From: Chondrus crispus
Lineage: Eukaryota > Rhodophyta > Florideophyceae > Gigartinales > Gigartinaceae
Assembly (NCBI RefSeq): GCF_000350225.1
Contig: NW_005179353.1
Span: 124,001 to 188,000 of the forward strand
Length of the DNA stretch: 64,000 nucleotides
Direction of reading: 5' to 3'
Both the position numbers and the translations under genes were made by a program. The notes beneath the pieces are model-generated. The model was given only the letters and a program-made list of their open reading frames with translations. It did not search any database and had not been told where the DNA came from. Of this stretch, positions 34,427-45,403 are shown one piece after another (the first letter of the stretch is position 1; each line of letters begins with the position of its first letter).

Positions 34427-36667
34427 TTACGGAAAGCACAGGACGAGTCGTTTCGGAACGGGGAACTGTATCCCCTCAACGAGTGCCATCGGGGCCCCGG
34501 TCCGAAGGCACCGGCGGGCAGTACTCGGGATAACACGGAACATCGGAGTTCCGCGGCGGATCCCCCGCAGCCTCCTCGAGAGGGGGCATAGCGGGCGGCT
34601 GGTATGAACCACCTCCTCGTACAGGGGAACAACCGTCGGGACGGCATAAGGATCGGGCCTGCTGGAGGGCTGCGAGACGACCTCACGAATCGCGCGCGCC
34701 CGAGCGGCGCACAAGGTGTCCCGCTCCTGACGGTACCGATCCCGGTCCGATACAGCCCGTTCGTACGCGCTAGTCTGGTGACGAGCAGTGTCCCGCGCAG
34801 AGTCAATCTCGCCTTGCAAACGGTGCAGCGAGAGGGAGAGCGAGTCACGCTCCCCGCTGAGGCGGCGAGCCTCAGTACTCCGCGCGAGGAACCAGCTCGC
34901 CATGGTCGACCGGAGACCAGTCACCGTCCAGGCCTGGTTCCTGGCGTGCCCCAAGGCCTGCGCGAGCCCGGGCACCGAAGCAACGTCCTCCCTCGTAAGG
35001 GAAAGGTCCAGAGCCGCCATCCCAGGGGCCAGGGCAACGGAGCGGTCGTCCAGCGGAGGCATAGGGGGAATCGCCTCCGACGCGACGGGTAACACCGTTC
35101 GCTCGTCCGGCCCACGGGGCGAGGTGGAGCGAAACAAGTTGGACCCCGCCATTGCTGGATGAGGCGGGACGGCGTCTAGATCCCGATACCGCTTGCGGCG
35201 GTTCCGCCGCGACCCGAAGCCGACGCCACCACGCCTCCCCCTCGACCAGGCCGAGTCCGGAGTCGCTGCCGAGCGAGATGCGAACGCGTCCACCCTCGAA
35301 TCGTACAGTAGGAACGGGCTTCGGGTGTCCGTCGTGAAGTCAGGCCAGTGGTGATGATGACGCTCGCTCACCTCGCCGGCTCGGGTCATCAGGGACACGA
35401 CGCTATCGAGCGTCCAGGAGACCTAGGGAAGGCGGCGCTCGAGCGGGTGTGGTGGGACGGTCGGTAAATCGGGCCCTAGACGCGCCAGAAACGTCACGGT
35501 CTTGTCCCGCTGAAGGAAAACGCGACCATGTACGCACACCTCTGCCATGAAGGCGCTCCCGAGGGACCAAGCCCATTCTTTTTCGCAGCTGTCGAGTAGA
35601 GGAACGCGGGCGGGGTGACTCGGGTCGACCGCAGCGTACCCAAAGTGCTTCAGCACGTAGGGAAGAAGAGGGTGTATCCCTAAGGAAGGAAAGGTGTCAC
35701 GAACCACACGCGGAAGCGAGGGAAAGTCCCCCGGGGAAATGCCTTGCTCGAACGCGGCAGACGCAAAGACGCGACCGTCTTCCTCCGAGGACCGCTTGTA
35801 GGCGGACCAGTTTCGATGGGCCACGGCGATGCCATGGAGCCGCATCAGTGTTGCGGCAGACTTCTGAAGAGCGACCCGGGGCTTGGTGTACGCGTACGGA
35901 CGCGGATACACGTAAAGTCCCGGGATCTACGCGAGGATAAAACGGGGCGGACAGTCCGAGTCGAACCCGGACAGGTAAGCTGCCATACAATCGACGTACA
36001 TTACCTCCTCCATACCAAAAGCAAACGTGCGATCTCCTCGTATCCCGTCGGGGATTTGGTAAGCCACGCCGTCCCCTTCAGCAAGGAGACGGCTAAGGGC
36101 CAGCGCGGATTGATCAGCGAGGCCAGCCTCGCTGATGTTACGGATGCGGGACAAGTCAGGGCGTAAGGATGGGCTCGCCAAGATCTCACCCACCGTCACG
36201 CCCACACGAGCGTGGCGCGCCCACGGATACCTGAGGTCACTGAGCGGCAGCGGAGAGGACCGCAAAAGAGGAACGCTGAACCAGTGCGTCGTGCTGGGAA
36301 CATCACCCTCTGTCACCCTTAGGCTTGGCCCGTGAAGGGGAGAAACCACGGCTCCAGAAGGGACCCCAACGATGGGGTCAGCCGCCCCCTCAGCCACGGT
36401 GGGACGAGGGGCTTGCGACTCGCCCCCATGCGGTGCGTTGACAACGCGTGTAGGGGCGTCAGTCAATTCCACAGACAGCGTGGACTCCGTCGTCGACGGG
36501 CGGGTCCTCTGAAAGGGGGATGTCGGCGCTGGCGTAGCGGCGCACGCGTCAGGATGAGGCGCGTTCGACAACGGAAGCGACGATGCCTCCGTAGTGGCGA
36601 CTCGAACCGCCGCGGCAACGGCCGGCGGCGGCGGTGACGGCGGTATCGGAACCGATGGCGGTAGCAT
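34427..36667 (-). pseudogene. aORF of element A: antisense gene, family 2, unknown function
   Basis: A single minus-strand frame of 746 codons from ATG 36665-36667 has two in-frame stops (TAG at 35927-35929 and 35423-35425). The N-terminal third is Pro/Ala/Ser-rich. The conserved core, shared with the A3 copy, includes LRYPW, LRPDLSRIR, EAGLADQS, VYPRPYAYTK, SAATLMRLHGIAVAH, LGIHPLLPYVLKHFGYA and EKEWAWSL. After it come a basic RRNRRKRYRDLDAV segment resembling a nuclear localisation signal, and a likely coiled coil (RRLSGERDSLSLSLHRLQ onward). It lies opposite to pol with its 5' end 256 bp from the 3' LTR. The pattern PLLPYVLKHF recalls PILTYYGSHF of family 1, a hint of distant kinship only. 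No known domain. Confidence 0.75.
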
Positions 36668-36888
36668 GCCGAGACAGTGTCAACCGGACCCCAATCTTGA
36701 GATTGTGCGAGAACGTGGAGAGCCCGCTCGATGGCAGGGCAAGACAGGATCCCACGGTCCACGAAAAAACGACACGGGGACACGCGATGACGGAGAGGAG
36801 AGACTGCCAACGGAAGGAATGTGAATGGAAAGGGGAAGCCACGACGCTTAGATCGAAGGGGGAAGCACGAGCCGCCCTACAAGCACAT

Positions 36889-36922
36889 GTGAACGCGGAC
36901 GTTCACACTTGTGGGGGGGCCG
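36889..36922 (+). promoter_or_regulatory. Polypurine tract and hairpin before the 3' LTR of element A
   Basis: The GTGAACG/CGTTCAC stem (36889-36906) is followed by TGTGGGGGGGCCG, ending at the LTR border. The G-run is the likely primer for plus-strand DNA synthesis. The codons here still read HVNADVH, the same as the C-terminus of pol (NVNADVHA), so this is a displaced copy of the pol end. Confidence 0.75.
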
Positions 36923-37592
36923 TGTAGCATACCCCCCCGCGGGGGGGCTTTATTTTAGATTAGATCAACTCCGAATCCGATCGGGTACTGTAGGGCTCGA
37001 TGCTCTACAGTACCACCACGTGTACCCCCAAGTACACGGGGCGCACGTGTACACGTGTACGCGCGGGACCGAAGAGCGCGCACACACGTGTACTGTCAGC
37101 CCCGATGGCTGACAGTATTACAGTGTCGACCGACCGCTACAGTACGTCGCTACAGTACATCGGTACTGTACTATTATGATATGTTATTATGGACATTAAA
37201 TATGCAGCGGGCCGGTGGCGGGGAGAGGCGACAGGCACGGACTTGTCACCCACCGACCGTCAAGGTCCGACTTCCCGCTTATTCTAAGGTAGCGCTCGCT
37301 AACTACCTTAGAGCGGCACCGAGTGCGGGTTGAGGACGCGTGCCGTACGCCCACGAGCCGGCTCCGGCTCCGCCCGTCGGTACTGGATCGTTACCCAGTA
37401 CCGCGCCGGGGCGTCGAGGCGTCGAACCGCTCGCGCGTACCGACGTCCTCCCCGTTCCCGCTCTACCACGCTACCGGGGCCCGCTGCCCGGTGCCGTTAG
37501 CTGGTGTCCTGCTTCACCCCCGTCTTCCCGATGGGACGGGGTCTCGGTCGAACTGTGCATACACCCCTATCGCTGGGGGTGTTTATGCTACA
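36923..37592 (+). repeat. 3' LTR of element A
   Basis: 670 bp, same ends and hairpin chain as the 5' LTR, with about 20 differences by eye. It is followed by the GCATG duplication. Confidence 0.95.
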
Positions 37593-37597
37593 GCATG
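37593..37597. other. Target site duplication GCATG, right copy (element A)
   Basis: Identical to 25193-25197 and directly after the CTACA end of the 3' LTR. Confidence 0.95.
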
Positions 37598-38831
37598 CAG
37601 TGCAGTGCCCTACAGTGGGTACGCAATAATGAGGTACCATGGGACGCGGCACAAACCGCGGGCTGCGGAATCCCTTTTTCCCCTCCTTGACCGCGGCATC
37701 ACGGGGATGGACTGTAATTGCAACGCGCGCAATCCGATCGAGTACACGAGACCGCGGCTCGCCGTCCTTACGAACGCGATCCTACAGCTACCGTTACTCC
37801 CCGTGGCGCGACGAGATCTAACTAAACATCTTTCTGCGAACCGTGCGGGCCTCCGCCGACTCAAGAGAAGAACCGTTCCCTCCCCCTCGAGTGTGGAGGG
37901 GCCAATTGGCGATAGCACGCCCTCGCCTATCAAGGATGCCGCAAGATATCCGCGCCCGCGCACGCGACGACCGGTATCTCGGAAGGTACGTGGACGCCCC
38001 GCGCCACCGCTACGCCAAGTGTTAGGAAGACCTCCCGACGATCGACGGCTCGGAGGAGCGGCTCAGGGCACACCGAGGAATTCAAGGCTTCAGGCAGGAA
38101 CGCGTCAGTCCAAACTCCGACCCGAGAAAGGTGAGGACGGGAAAAGACTGGACAAGCATCACACGAAAGAGGCGCAGACGTGGCAGTACGTACTGCTCGG
38201 TAAGGAAGCGCATCGTGATCGCAAGTAGTAGGACTTGTGCTCCAACGCGAGCGAAAAGGTTTTCAAGACTTGGAGTATCGCGATGGGGCGACTTAGTTTT
38301 GACATAGAAGACTGTTGTTACTGATAGAAGCCAGAAGGAAGGCGAGGGTGGTGATTTGCAATAGGACCGTGATCTCGTTTTGCTGCAGAGTACGGTATTG
38401 GACACTCGCAAAAAAGTATGCCCGTGAGAACGGGGAGGTCAGCTCGCAGAAAGCCGGAGGAGCGTATACACCGCTCACGTGGCGCGACGCTCGATTCTAC
38501 GGTTCGAGATCTAAGCCCCCCGAGGGATCATTGTTATCTGCGTACGAACATGGCGCCTTGTCTGCAATGACAAGACGGGGGGACCGCTTCGGCGGTATGG
38601 GGAGAGCAAAGAGAAATGGACATGATTCAAAATGCGGGAAAGTCATTCTTTACTGTAGCCATGGCCACGTACGCCTACCTATCGGCAGAAAACCAAGGTA
38701 TACGGTGAAGGATCAGTTTTGGGGTATTGCCCGGCTGAGCGGAACTGTGAGAGCCTGGCGATCGGTTGAGGCACTGATACGGGGCGCTGAGCGAAGATAT
38801 ACAAGCCGCCGTCGCGGATGACGAAAAATGC
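37598..38831 (+). other. Accessory region of element A3, part 2
   Basis: The first 600 bases continue the second copy of the 1.27-kb tandem unit interrupted by element A. Beyond that I see short frames only and no similarity to pol or to the antisense genes. Confidence 0.5.
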
Positions 38832-40740
38832 GTGGGAGAGCAGATTGGAGACCTACCGGCCTGCCGACCGCTCAGGGCGTGCATGCCTACGCCGCTCACG
38901 AAACCCGCCACGGCAAGTATCTCCATTTTTGCGTCGCTCCGGACAGCTGGCGCAGAAAATGAGGAACCAGACACAGGCGAAAGAGAAGGAACGGAGCTTC
39001 CTCCCCCACCTCGCCCGCAGGAGCACGCCAGAACATTGGGATGGGTCATAAGTCACGCGGGAGTATTGCAACGAAAGGAAGGAGGCAAGTTCTAATTCGC
39101 CCAACCACTGTACAAAGGTCTCGGGAACTGGGGTTCAAGCTGTATGAGAAGAAACTGATGACCTGGCCGACGTTAAGAGGACTGAAAGGTTATAAGTTAT
39201 GGCCGTATTGGAGCTCCCGAGAGCGTTGGAAGGGAGTGCGAGGCGACGATGATCCGAAGTTGGCAAGAGGTAGTGGCGATCCGATCCGATTGAGAGAATT
39301 TGTCGAAGGGGAACATTCCCTAGTCATCCGATCTCCGGAGGACGGACCACTACGCCAAGGGATCAGGCCCATTTCCCAGCTCAAGTCAACCCTCTTAAAC
39401 ATTTGCGTTGATAGTAGAGAGAGCGCGAAATACAGCTGTTCTGAGCGACAAAAAGACTTTGCGGGTAAGGCCAGCGGCACTGGCACAAGCGGACGTCGGA
39501 GTAACACGCGCTCTATGAGCAACGGCTCATGCTGGAGGAGCAGTTACGCGCTTTCCGGACGGAGGTTACTGGTCAACTTCAGGAAGAGACGCGAAAGAAG
39601 CAGAGTGGAAGCAAAAACTCTCTCGCCCTCCATCACCGCGCAGCGAAATGCGGAGCCAGGGAGCAGGGGTTGAGTGCTCTGCTGCCGCTTGAATCCCCGA
39701 ATGCGGACCTCGCCCCCTTGCAAATCCCTCCGCGGCGTATTATGAAGCCCTCATCGCTCCAGTCGAGCACTCGTACCCGCCGCTACTGGATGTCTCGGGG
39801 CCCGTCGTGACGGCCGCCCCCACTTTCTCCGACTAGCAGCATGTCATGCATGTTGATACGAAAGCAACCATCTTACCTGACACAAAAGACCAGAGCGAGC
39901 ATTGGCAAATCTCACCTCAGTCACTCTACCAGGAACCGCCGAGAGGGCTCTCCCTGTCATTGGCGCAACCACTTGCGCAGCTTGGGTCTACTCATGTCGC
40001 TTCCTAGCCGCTGGAATCACAACAACAACAAGATCTCAGGAAGTCATCCATCAGCAGGGGAAGCTCCCTCCGATACAATAACAACCGGGAGCGCGACTAA
40101 CTTCTATGCATTACCCAATCGCAGAGCCTGGTATTTTTTATTGGGGAACGAAAACAAGAACCGGATATGCTCCCCCGCGATGCCCCAAGAGCCTCTGATG
40201 TCGATTACGTTGCAGATGCAGCATAGCACGGCCACAGCCACGGACATTTAATATCCTTTTTCGCCACGACGCAAGTAACCACGGCAGTGCAACCGCAGAA
40301 TACGGAGCCTCTGTACCAGCCAGCACCACAAGAGACGAAGACAGTACCGAAGGAAAAACACGACGTATGTTCATTCATTACCCATTATCCCCAACTGCGG
40401 TACGGAAATCTGGCATGGACGGAGAGTTTGCAAAGTTTATGACAAATTGTCCAGCTGTCGCCGCCCCTGTGCTGGCGGGCGGCCTGCCAAGTGTCCTACC
40501 ATTCCATACTCTCATTCATTATATGAGCCCAGAAACGTCTCAAGCATGCAGAAAGGTATGACCGATCGCATCGAGGGGAACACTTCGTGATGAATTGAGG
40601 TATTGCCTCTAGGAAGAGGAGGAACACGCGGGGCCTCTTGTCGTCGGAGATCTATTCATGACCGGGTTTATAACGCAAGAAAGGGAAGAGATGCTTTTAC
40701 CGTTGTCATCCACGCGCTAACCGCTCTACTGAGGGATGAC
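38832..40740 (+). pseudogene. Decayed sense-strand coding region, unidentified
   Basis: Successive frames have protein-like composition but shift repeatedly. One segment at about 39505-39620 reads as a good coiled coil (YEQRLMLEEQLRAFRTEVTG). Another at about 39692-39990 gives a Pro/Gln-rich stretch (AAYYEALIAPVEHSYPPLLD, HWQISPQSLYQEPPRGL). A third at about 40252-40440 reads QPQNTEPLYQPAPQETKTVP. At least two stops and several frameshifts lie between them. A coiled coil followed by a Pro/Gln-rich tail would suit a gag or a structural protein, but I recognise no family. It may be a further inserted element or the former sense gene of A3. Confidence 0.3.
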
Positions 40741-40752
40741 GGGGCCACGTAG

Positions 40753-42928
40753 TCAAGGATCGGCCTTGCCGACGGCCCCTGCCGAGCCCGCTTCATAGGG
40801 ATCCGGGGGGCAGTAGCTGGGGTGATGAGGGACCCCGTTCACTTCGGCGTAGTTCGGGATATGCGCGTACGGGTCGCGGATTGGCTCCCGCCGCACGGGA
40901 GTGTGGTTCAGAGGGAGAGCACCACCCTCACGAGAGGACGTCGCCCGAATGCTGGAGCGCGTCACGCTCCCTGCGGTACCGATCGCGGTCAAGGCATGCA
41001 CGCTCGTACGCGTCCAAACCGCTGGAGACAGTCTTCCCGGGATGGCTGCAGTTCCTCCGTGATGCGTTGCAACTCAGACGATAGACGATCGCATTCGCCA
41101 CCGCGGCGGTGTGCGTCTCCCGTCCGCGCCAAGAACCAGGTCGACAACGTCGTCAGTTGCTCGCCGACCGACCAGGCGTGGTCCCGTAATTTACGAAGGG
41201 CTCGAGAGAGCTCGGGTATGACCGCGACTTCGCGTAGGGGAACTTGAAGGAAGCGCACTTCGACCTCCCGAATTGGCTGGGACACTGTTGGTACGAGGGG
41301 TGGAACCGGGGGCACGGCAGGGACCAGATCCGTCATACAGACAGGAGCGGATGGCGCGGCAGCGCGGAAAGGGTTACACCCAACGAAATCCGTGGTCGGA
41401 CTTACCGCGTCCAAATCGCGGTACCTCTTCCGCCGGGCCTCGCGAGCGTTGGACCCCACGCCCCCGAGCGCCCCTGCACGAGGAGGGTTGGACGGACCCG
41501 ATTCGGAACGCGAGACGAACGCGTCGCTCCGGAAGTCGTACGGGAAGAACGCCGCCCGTTCACCAAATGTGAAGTCTGTCCACAGGCGCCGAGCTGCTTC
41601 GCCAACTCGAACCGCTCGTTGTAGGAGGTCAAGCGCGGAGCCAAATGTCCAGAGGAAGTGAGAAGAGTTCCACCCGAGAGGGTGTAACGCTACGTTCGGA
41701 ATCCCCACTGCAACCCTCTCCAGATATGTGAGAGTGGCCGGGGGCTGGATAAACACCCGTCTGTTGACGCTGACCTCACTCATTATGGCGCTCGTGAGAG
41801 ACCAGGCCCATTCGCGTTCACAATTATACGCGAGGAAGGCATAGGCAGGATGCCGACGGTCAACACACGCGTACGCGAAGTGTTTCAATACGTAAGGGAG
41901 CAGCGAGTGGATACCCAAGGACGGAAAGGACCCACCGACCGCGTCGGGCAGAGAAGGGAAGTCGAAGGGGGTGAGACCCCTTCGAAAGAAGCCGACCGGA
42001 AAACGCGACCGTCGACTTCATCTGCTCTCTTGTATGCTGCCCAGTCGTGATGCGCCACTGCAATGCCGTGGAGACGCATCAGCGAACTCGCGGACTTTTG
42101 TAAGGATACGCGGGACTTGGAGTACGCGTAAGGGCGAGGGCACACGTACAATGGCGCGACCGCTGACAGTACGAACTGCCGTGGTTCGCGGCGGGGGCCA
42201 CAGAACATGGCGGACGCCATGCGGTCTATATATTTGGCCTCCACCGCGCTATACGCGAATGTGCGATGACATGGGATCTCATCCGGCACTTGATACGCCG
42301 TGCCCCCACCCTCAGCCATAAGCCTTCCGAGGGCCGATGTCGACTCATCCACGAGACCAGCTTCATGAATCTTACGGATACGCACGAGATCCGGGCGGAG
42401 ACAAGCAGGCGTCAACAACTTCGAGACAGCGACCCAGACACGCGCATAACGGCGCCAAGGATAGCGTAGCCGGCTGAGGGGGAGCGGCGCGGAACCCTCC
42501 CAGGGCACACCCAACCACCGGGTAGTGGAAGGCGCGTCGGCGGCATCCCCAGCCGCGATATGGCCGGAGTCCCCGATCGGCGACCCGGGGCAACGGCAAC
42601 TCCCCTAAGCCCCGTATGACCCGTTCTCCGACTGGTAGAACGCGCCCACGGAGGCGGGAGCCATCGGGACATCTTCCATACGCGGCGGAGGGCCGCTCCC
42701 CCCGCGCGAAACGGAGGTCGGGCCGGCATCTAGAACGACAGACACAGTAGAGGCGCGTGAGGGGGTCTTCTGAAACGGGGAGCGGATGCTCCCCAGCTCG
42801 CTCCCCGAGGCGCTCGAGGTCCTCGTTGCGCGCTGCCCGTCGTCCTTGGCCGGCAGCACCGACAGCGGGATAAGAGGCGTGCCAGACGGCCGCAAAGACG
42901 GGCCGGGACTGTCGAGGCGGTCGGGCAT
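40753..42928 (-). pseudogene. aORF of element A3: antisense gene, family 2 (broken)
   Basis: This copy is related to the antisense gene of element A over its whole length. It starts at ATG 42926-42928 (PDRLDSPGPS), has a stop at 42605-42607, re-enters the conserved core (LRYPWRRYARV, LRPDLVRIRKIHEAGL, PRPYAYSKSRV, LMRLHGIAVAH), shifts frame at about 41920 and continues GIHSLLPYVLKHFAYA, EREWAWSL, RRKRYRDLDAV and a coiled coil. The C-terminus after AYERACLDRDRYRRERD is disrupted and ends near 40753. The conserved basic RRKRYRDLDAV segment and the spacing support a common origin. It lies opposite to the A3 pol, upstream of the A3 3' LTR. Confidence 0.75.
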
Positions 42929-43024
42929 CTAGAACGAAGGAAGGGCGCGATGAGGCACTGGAGAGGGGCGGGTCAAAAGGAAACCGAAGGAGAACGCGTC
43001 AAGAGTGGTAAGCGCAAGGGGCGC

Positions 43025-44067
43025 TGTAGTGCAATACGCACCTGAAAAGGGGGGTGAAAAGAAAGGAAAATATTTGGATATGAAAAGTAGTCCCGGTTGG
43101 GGGACACACGTGTGAATAATTGCACAGTTTTAATTCCTAATTATTTTATTTTATTTGCGTTAATTAGTTGGCATTAATTTTGCTGACACCAGATTAGATC
43201 TAGGATCTAGCGCCGCGAGCTACTGTAGTAGTTCCGGCGGGGAGATATATACCTTAGCCCTCTGATCACCAAGTCAGTAAAGGTAACCCGAGTTGCCAGA
43301 GTTGAATATCGCCTTTGTCGAAGTCCATCTTTCCGAAGACGCTCCCTTTTACCACCGATTACGTTATCCTTTGCGCTCGCCGGTTCCCTTTTCTTTTTCC
43401 TTTATTTCCCTATTCTTTTCTATCTCTACCTCTATTTTTCCCTTAATTGTGTTGGTTCCACTGGAGTTGGTTGCGACGGATTCGGTGTAAGTGTTTTAGC
43501 CATCGGGCAACACGTTGTGTAGCGCTGCTACTGTTTCAAGTTCCGTCTGAAGGCTGTTGCAACGACGCCTCCGTCGAAGGTCTTACTGCATAAGACAGAG
43601 TTGGTACCACCTACCGCGATCGCGATCGCACTGGTGAGGGTGTTTTTAGCCATCGGGAAACACGTCGGTAGTAGCGCTGCTACACGGTTACGATCCCGTC
43701 GGGTAGTGCTGAACAAGCCCCCGTCGAAGACCTTGAATTACACACAAGGTGCTGAAGACGCTCGTCGAGCATTGGCCTTACAACCCAGCGAACTGCGGTT
43801 ACATCCTCGTAGACAAGCCTAACCCGCACTCGTCGAGCGCTCAGGTCTTCACAAGTCTCTACCACCATTATCCTCCCGGGCCGGGCATCTTTCCTTAACC
43901 CCCCGTCGGAGTTGAGCTACCGTGGGCCGCAAGCCCACACAAGGGGAGAGGGAGTCTCGAACGCTCCATAGCGCGTGCCATCGGCAGTGGTTGTTGCTGT
44001 TGTTGTTTTCTTCTTTTTGTTTGACCGTCGGACTGTGTTTGCGGCCTGCCAGGCACATTGCACTACA
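43025..44067 (+). repeat. Solo LTR, B family subtype 2
   Basis: 1043 bp, TGTAGTGCAATACGC to ATTGCACTACA, flanked by GGCGC and GGTGC, a 5-bp duplication with one mismatch. It belongs to the same subtype as the LTR at 46939-47980 (GGCCTGCCAGGCACATT before the end on the plus strand). It has an internal repeat in which the CCATCGGG and GTAGCGCTGCTAC block occurs twice (about 43499 and 43648). A TATATA-like box lies near 43245. It interrupts the region between the A3 aORF and its 3' LTR. Confidence 0.88.
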
Positions 44068-44750
44068 GGTGCTGTAGGAAAGGCACGCGGTCAGCTAGGG
44101 CAGGAACTGCGGCACGCGGCCGGACAACACACCAGCCGCCGTTGTGGATATAGAAGAACCAAAAAAAATCGAGGGCATATTTGTACCCCACCGGCACGCG
44201 TTTGCATATGGCGGGTGCGCATAAGCTGTCAGGTGAACGCGTCATCGCGGGCTCTGTAAAGGGCGTCGCCATTGGGGTCGCCCGGGGCACAGTACGAGCG
44301 GGAGGAGAAGCGTCATGTTCCACAAGGCCACCTCCGCTCGCCCGTCGCAAGGGTACCAGGCCTAAGAAGGGGGAGATCTCGAGCCAGCGACCGTTAGCCA
44401 CCGCCCCGCTGCGGCTCTTATGACTATCGCTCCTCCCCTTCGCGTCGGTCACGCGTACCAGCGCATCCCCACCTCGCTTATTCTGTAAGAGCGGCCGCGC
44501 GACTTCACCCCGGTGCTACTAACAACAAGGGCAGGGCTCTACTCCCTCGCCGAAAGACACAGGAAACCTGTGTCCTCACAGTCTCACTCAGGTCGGGCAT
44601 AATCCCCGAAAAAATCGTTTGGAAGCTCCATCCGACCGGCTGCTTCCCGTTCCCTCGGATTGCGAGAGTGGGAGAGCACGCGTGGTGGGTAGGCATGAGG
44701 ACTCAAATTGCTGTCGTGGACTATAACCCCCCCGCGCGCTACCAAAAGAG
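44068..44750 (+). other. Accessory region of element A3, last part
   Basis: About 680 bp between the solo LTR and the A3 polypurine tract. I see no gene. It corresponds in position to the sequence between the start of the antisense gene and the 3' LTR in element A. Confidence 0.5.
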
Positions 44751-44781
44751 TGAACGCGGACGTTCACCCTTGGGGGGGCTC
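44751..44781 (+). promoter_or_regulatory. Polypurine tract and hairpin before the A3 3' LTR
   Basis: GTGAACG and CGTTCAC with a 4-base loop, then CCTTGGGGGGGCTC to the LTR border. This is the same arrangement as in element A, which identifies this LTR as the 3' LTR of A3. Confidence 0.72.
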
Positions 44782-45403
44782 TGTAGCATAATCGCACGGA
44801 CGTTATTTGAACGCGCGGGGTGACTACTGTACTCCCGCAAAATGCATTACAGCGCGCACACCCGCGCCTGTAAGTACGCCCTTGCTACTCGCTGTGCACG
44901 TGTACAGCGTGACGATCCGGAGTACGACGCGCGAGCTTACCGTGTAAGGCGCTACCTAGATACTGTAGTATATGTTATGATAGATTATTTCCTTGTATAT
45001 TAAATGACAGGGCGGCCGGCGGCGGACAGAGGACAAGGACAAGCACGGGCTTGGTACCAGATCCTCCGCCGCAGGTCTAACCCTGTCCGCTTATTTTAAA
45101 CGAGTTCTCTTAACGCGAGCTTGTTAACTAGAAACTAACGCGGGTAGCGGTCGCGAACGTACGCGCGCGAGCTGGATCCGCCTCCGCCCGTCGGTGCTAG
45201 AACGCTAACTAGCACCGCCCCGGGGCGTCGAGCGCGTCGAACCCCTCTACTGCGTACTGTGTTCGCGTCCGCTCCCCACCGCTGTACCACACTACCACCG
45301 CCCGCGTTCTTTTCTGGTGTGTGTGTTTTTGTCCTCTCTCGTGTACACAGGTCTTCGAAGAAGCACAGCTAAACCCCTAACGCGACCGGGGGTTTATGCT
45401 ACG
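44782..45403 (+). repeat. 3' LTR of element A3
   Basis: 622 bp, starting TGTAGCATAATCGC and ending GGTTTATGCTACG (last base mutated from A). It shares the general layout of the element A LTR (TGTAG start, CCGCCGGCGG-type GC blocks, AT-rich TATGTTATGATAG near 44970) but is clearly diverged. Right of it begins pol of element C, cut in the linker after the integrase. Confidence 0.82.

Larger units (their letters stand above)
25198..37592 (+). mobile_element. Element A: complete, nearly intact plus-strand chromovirus, 12.4 kb
   Basis: Both LTRs are 670 bp (25198-25867 and 36923-37592) and differ at only about 20 places by eye, so the insertion is fairly recent. Order: LTR, PBS, gag, protease-RT-RNase H-integrase-chromodomain in one frame, then a 3.8-kb accessory block with a gene on the opposite strand, a polypurine tract and the 3' LTR. 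Pol has a single premature stop, and gag has a frameshift and one stop. It is inserted in the accessory region of A3, a relative of the same family. Confidence 0.95.
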
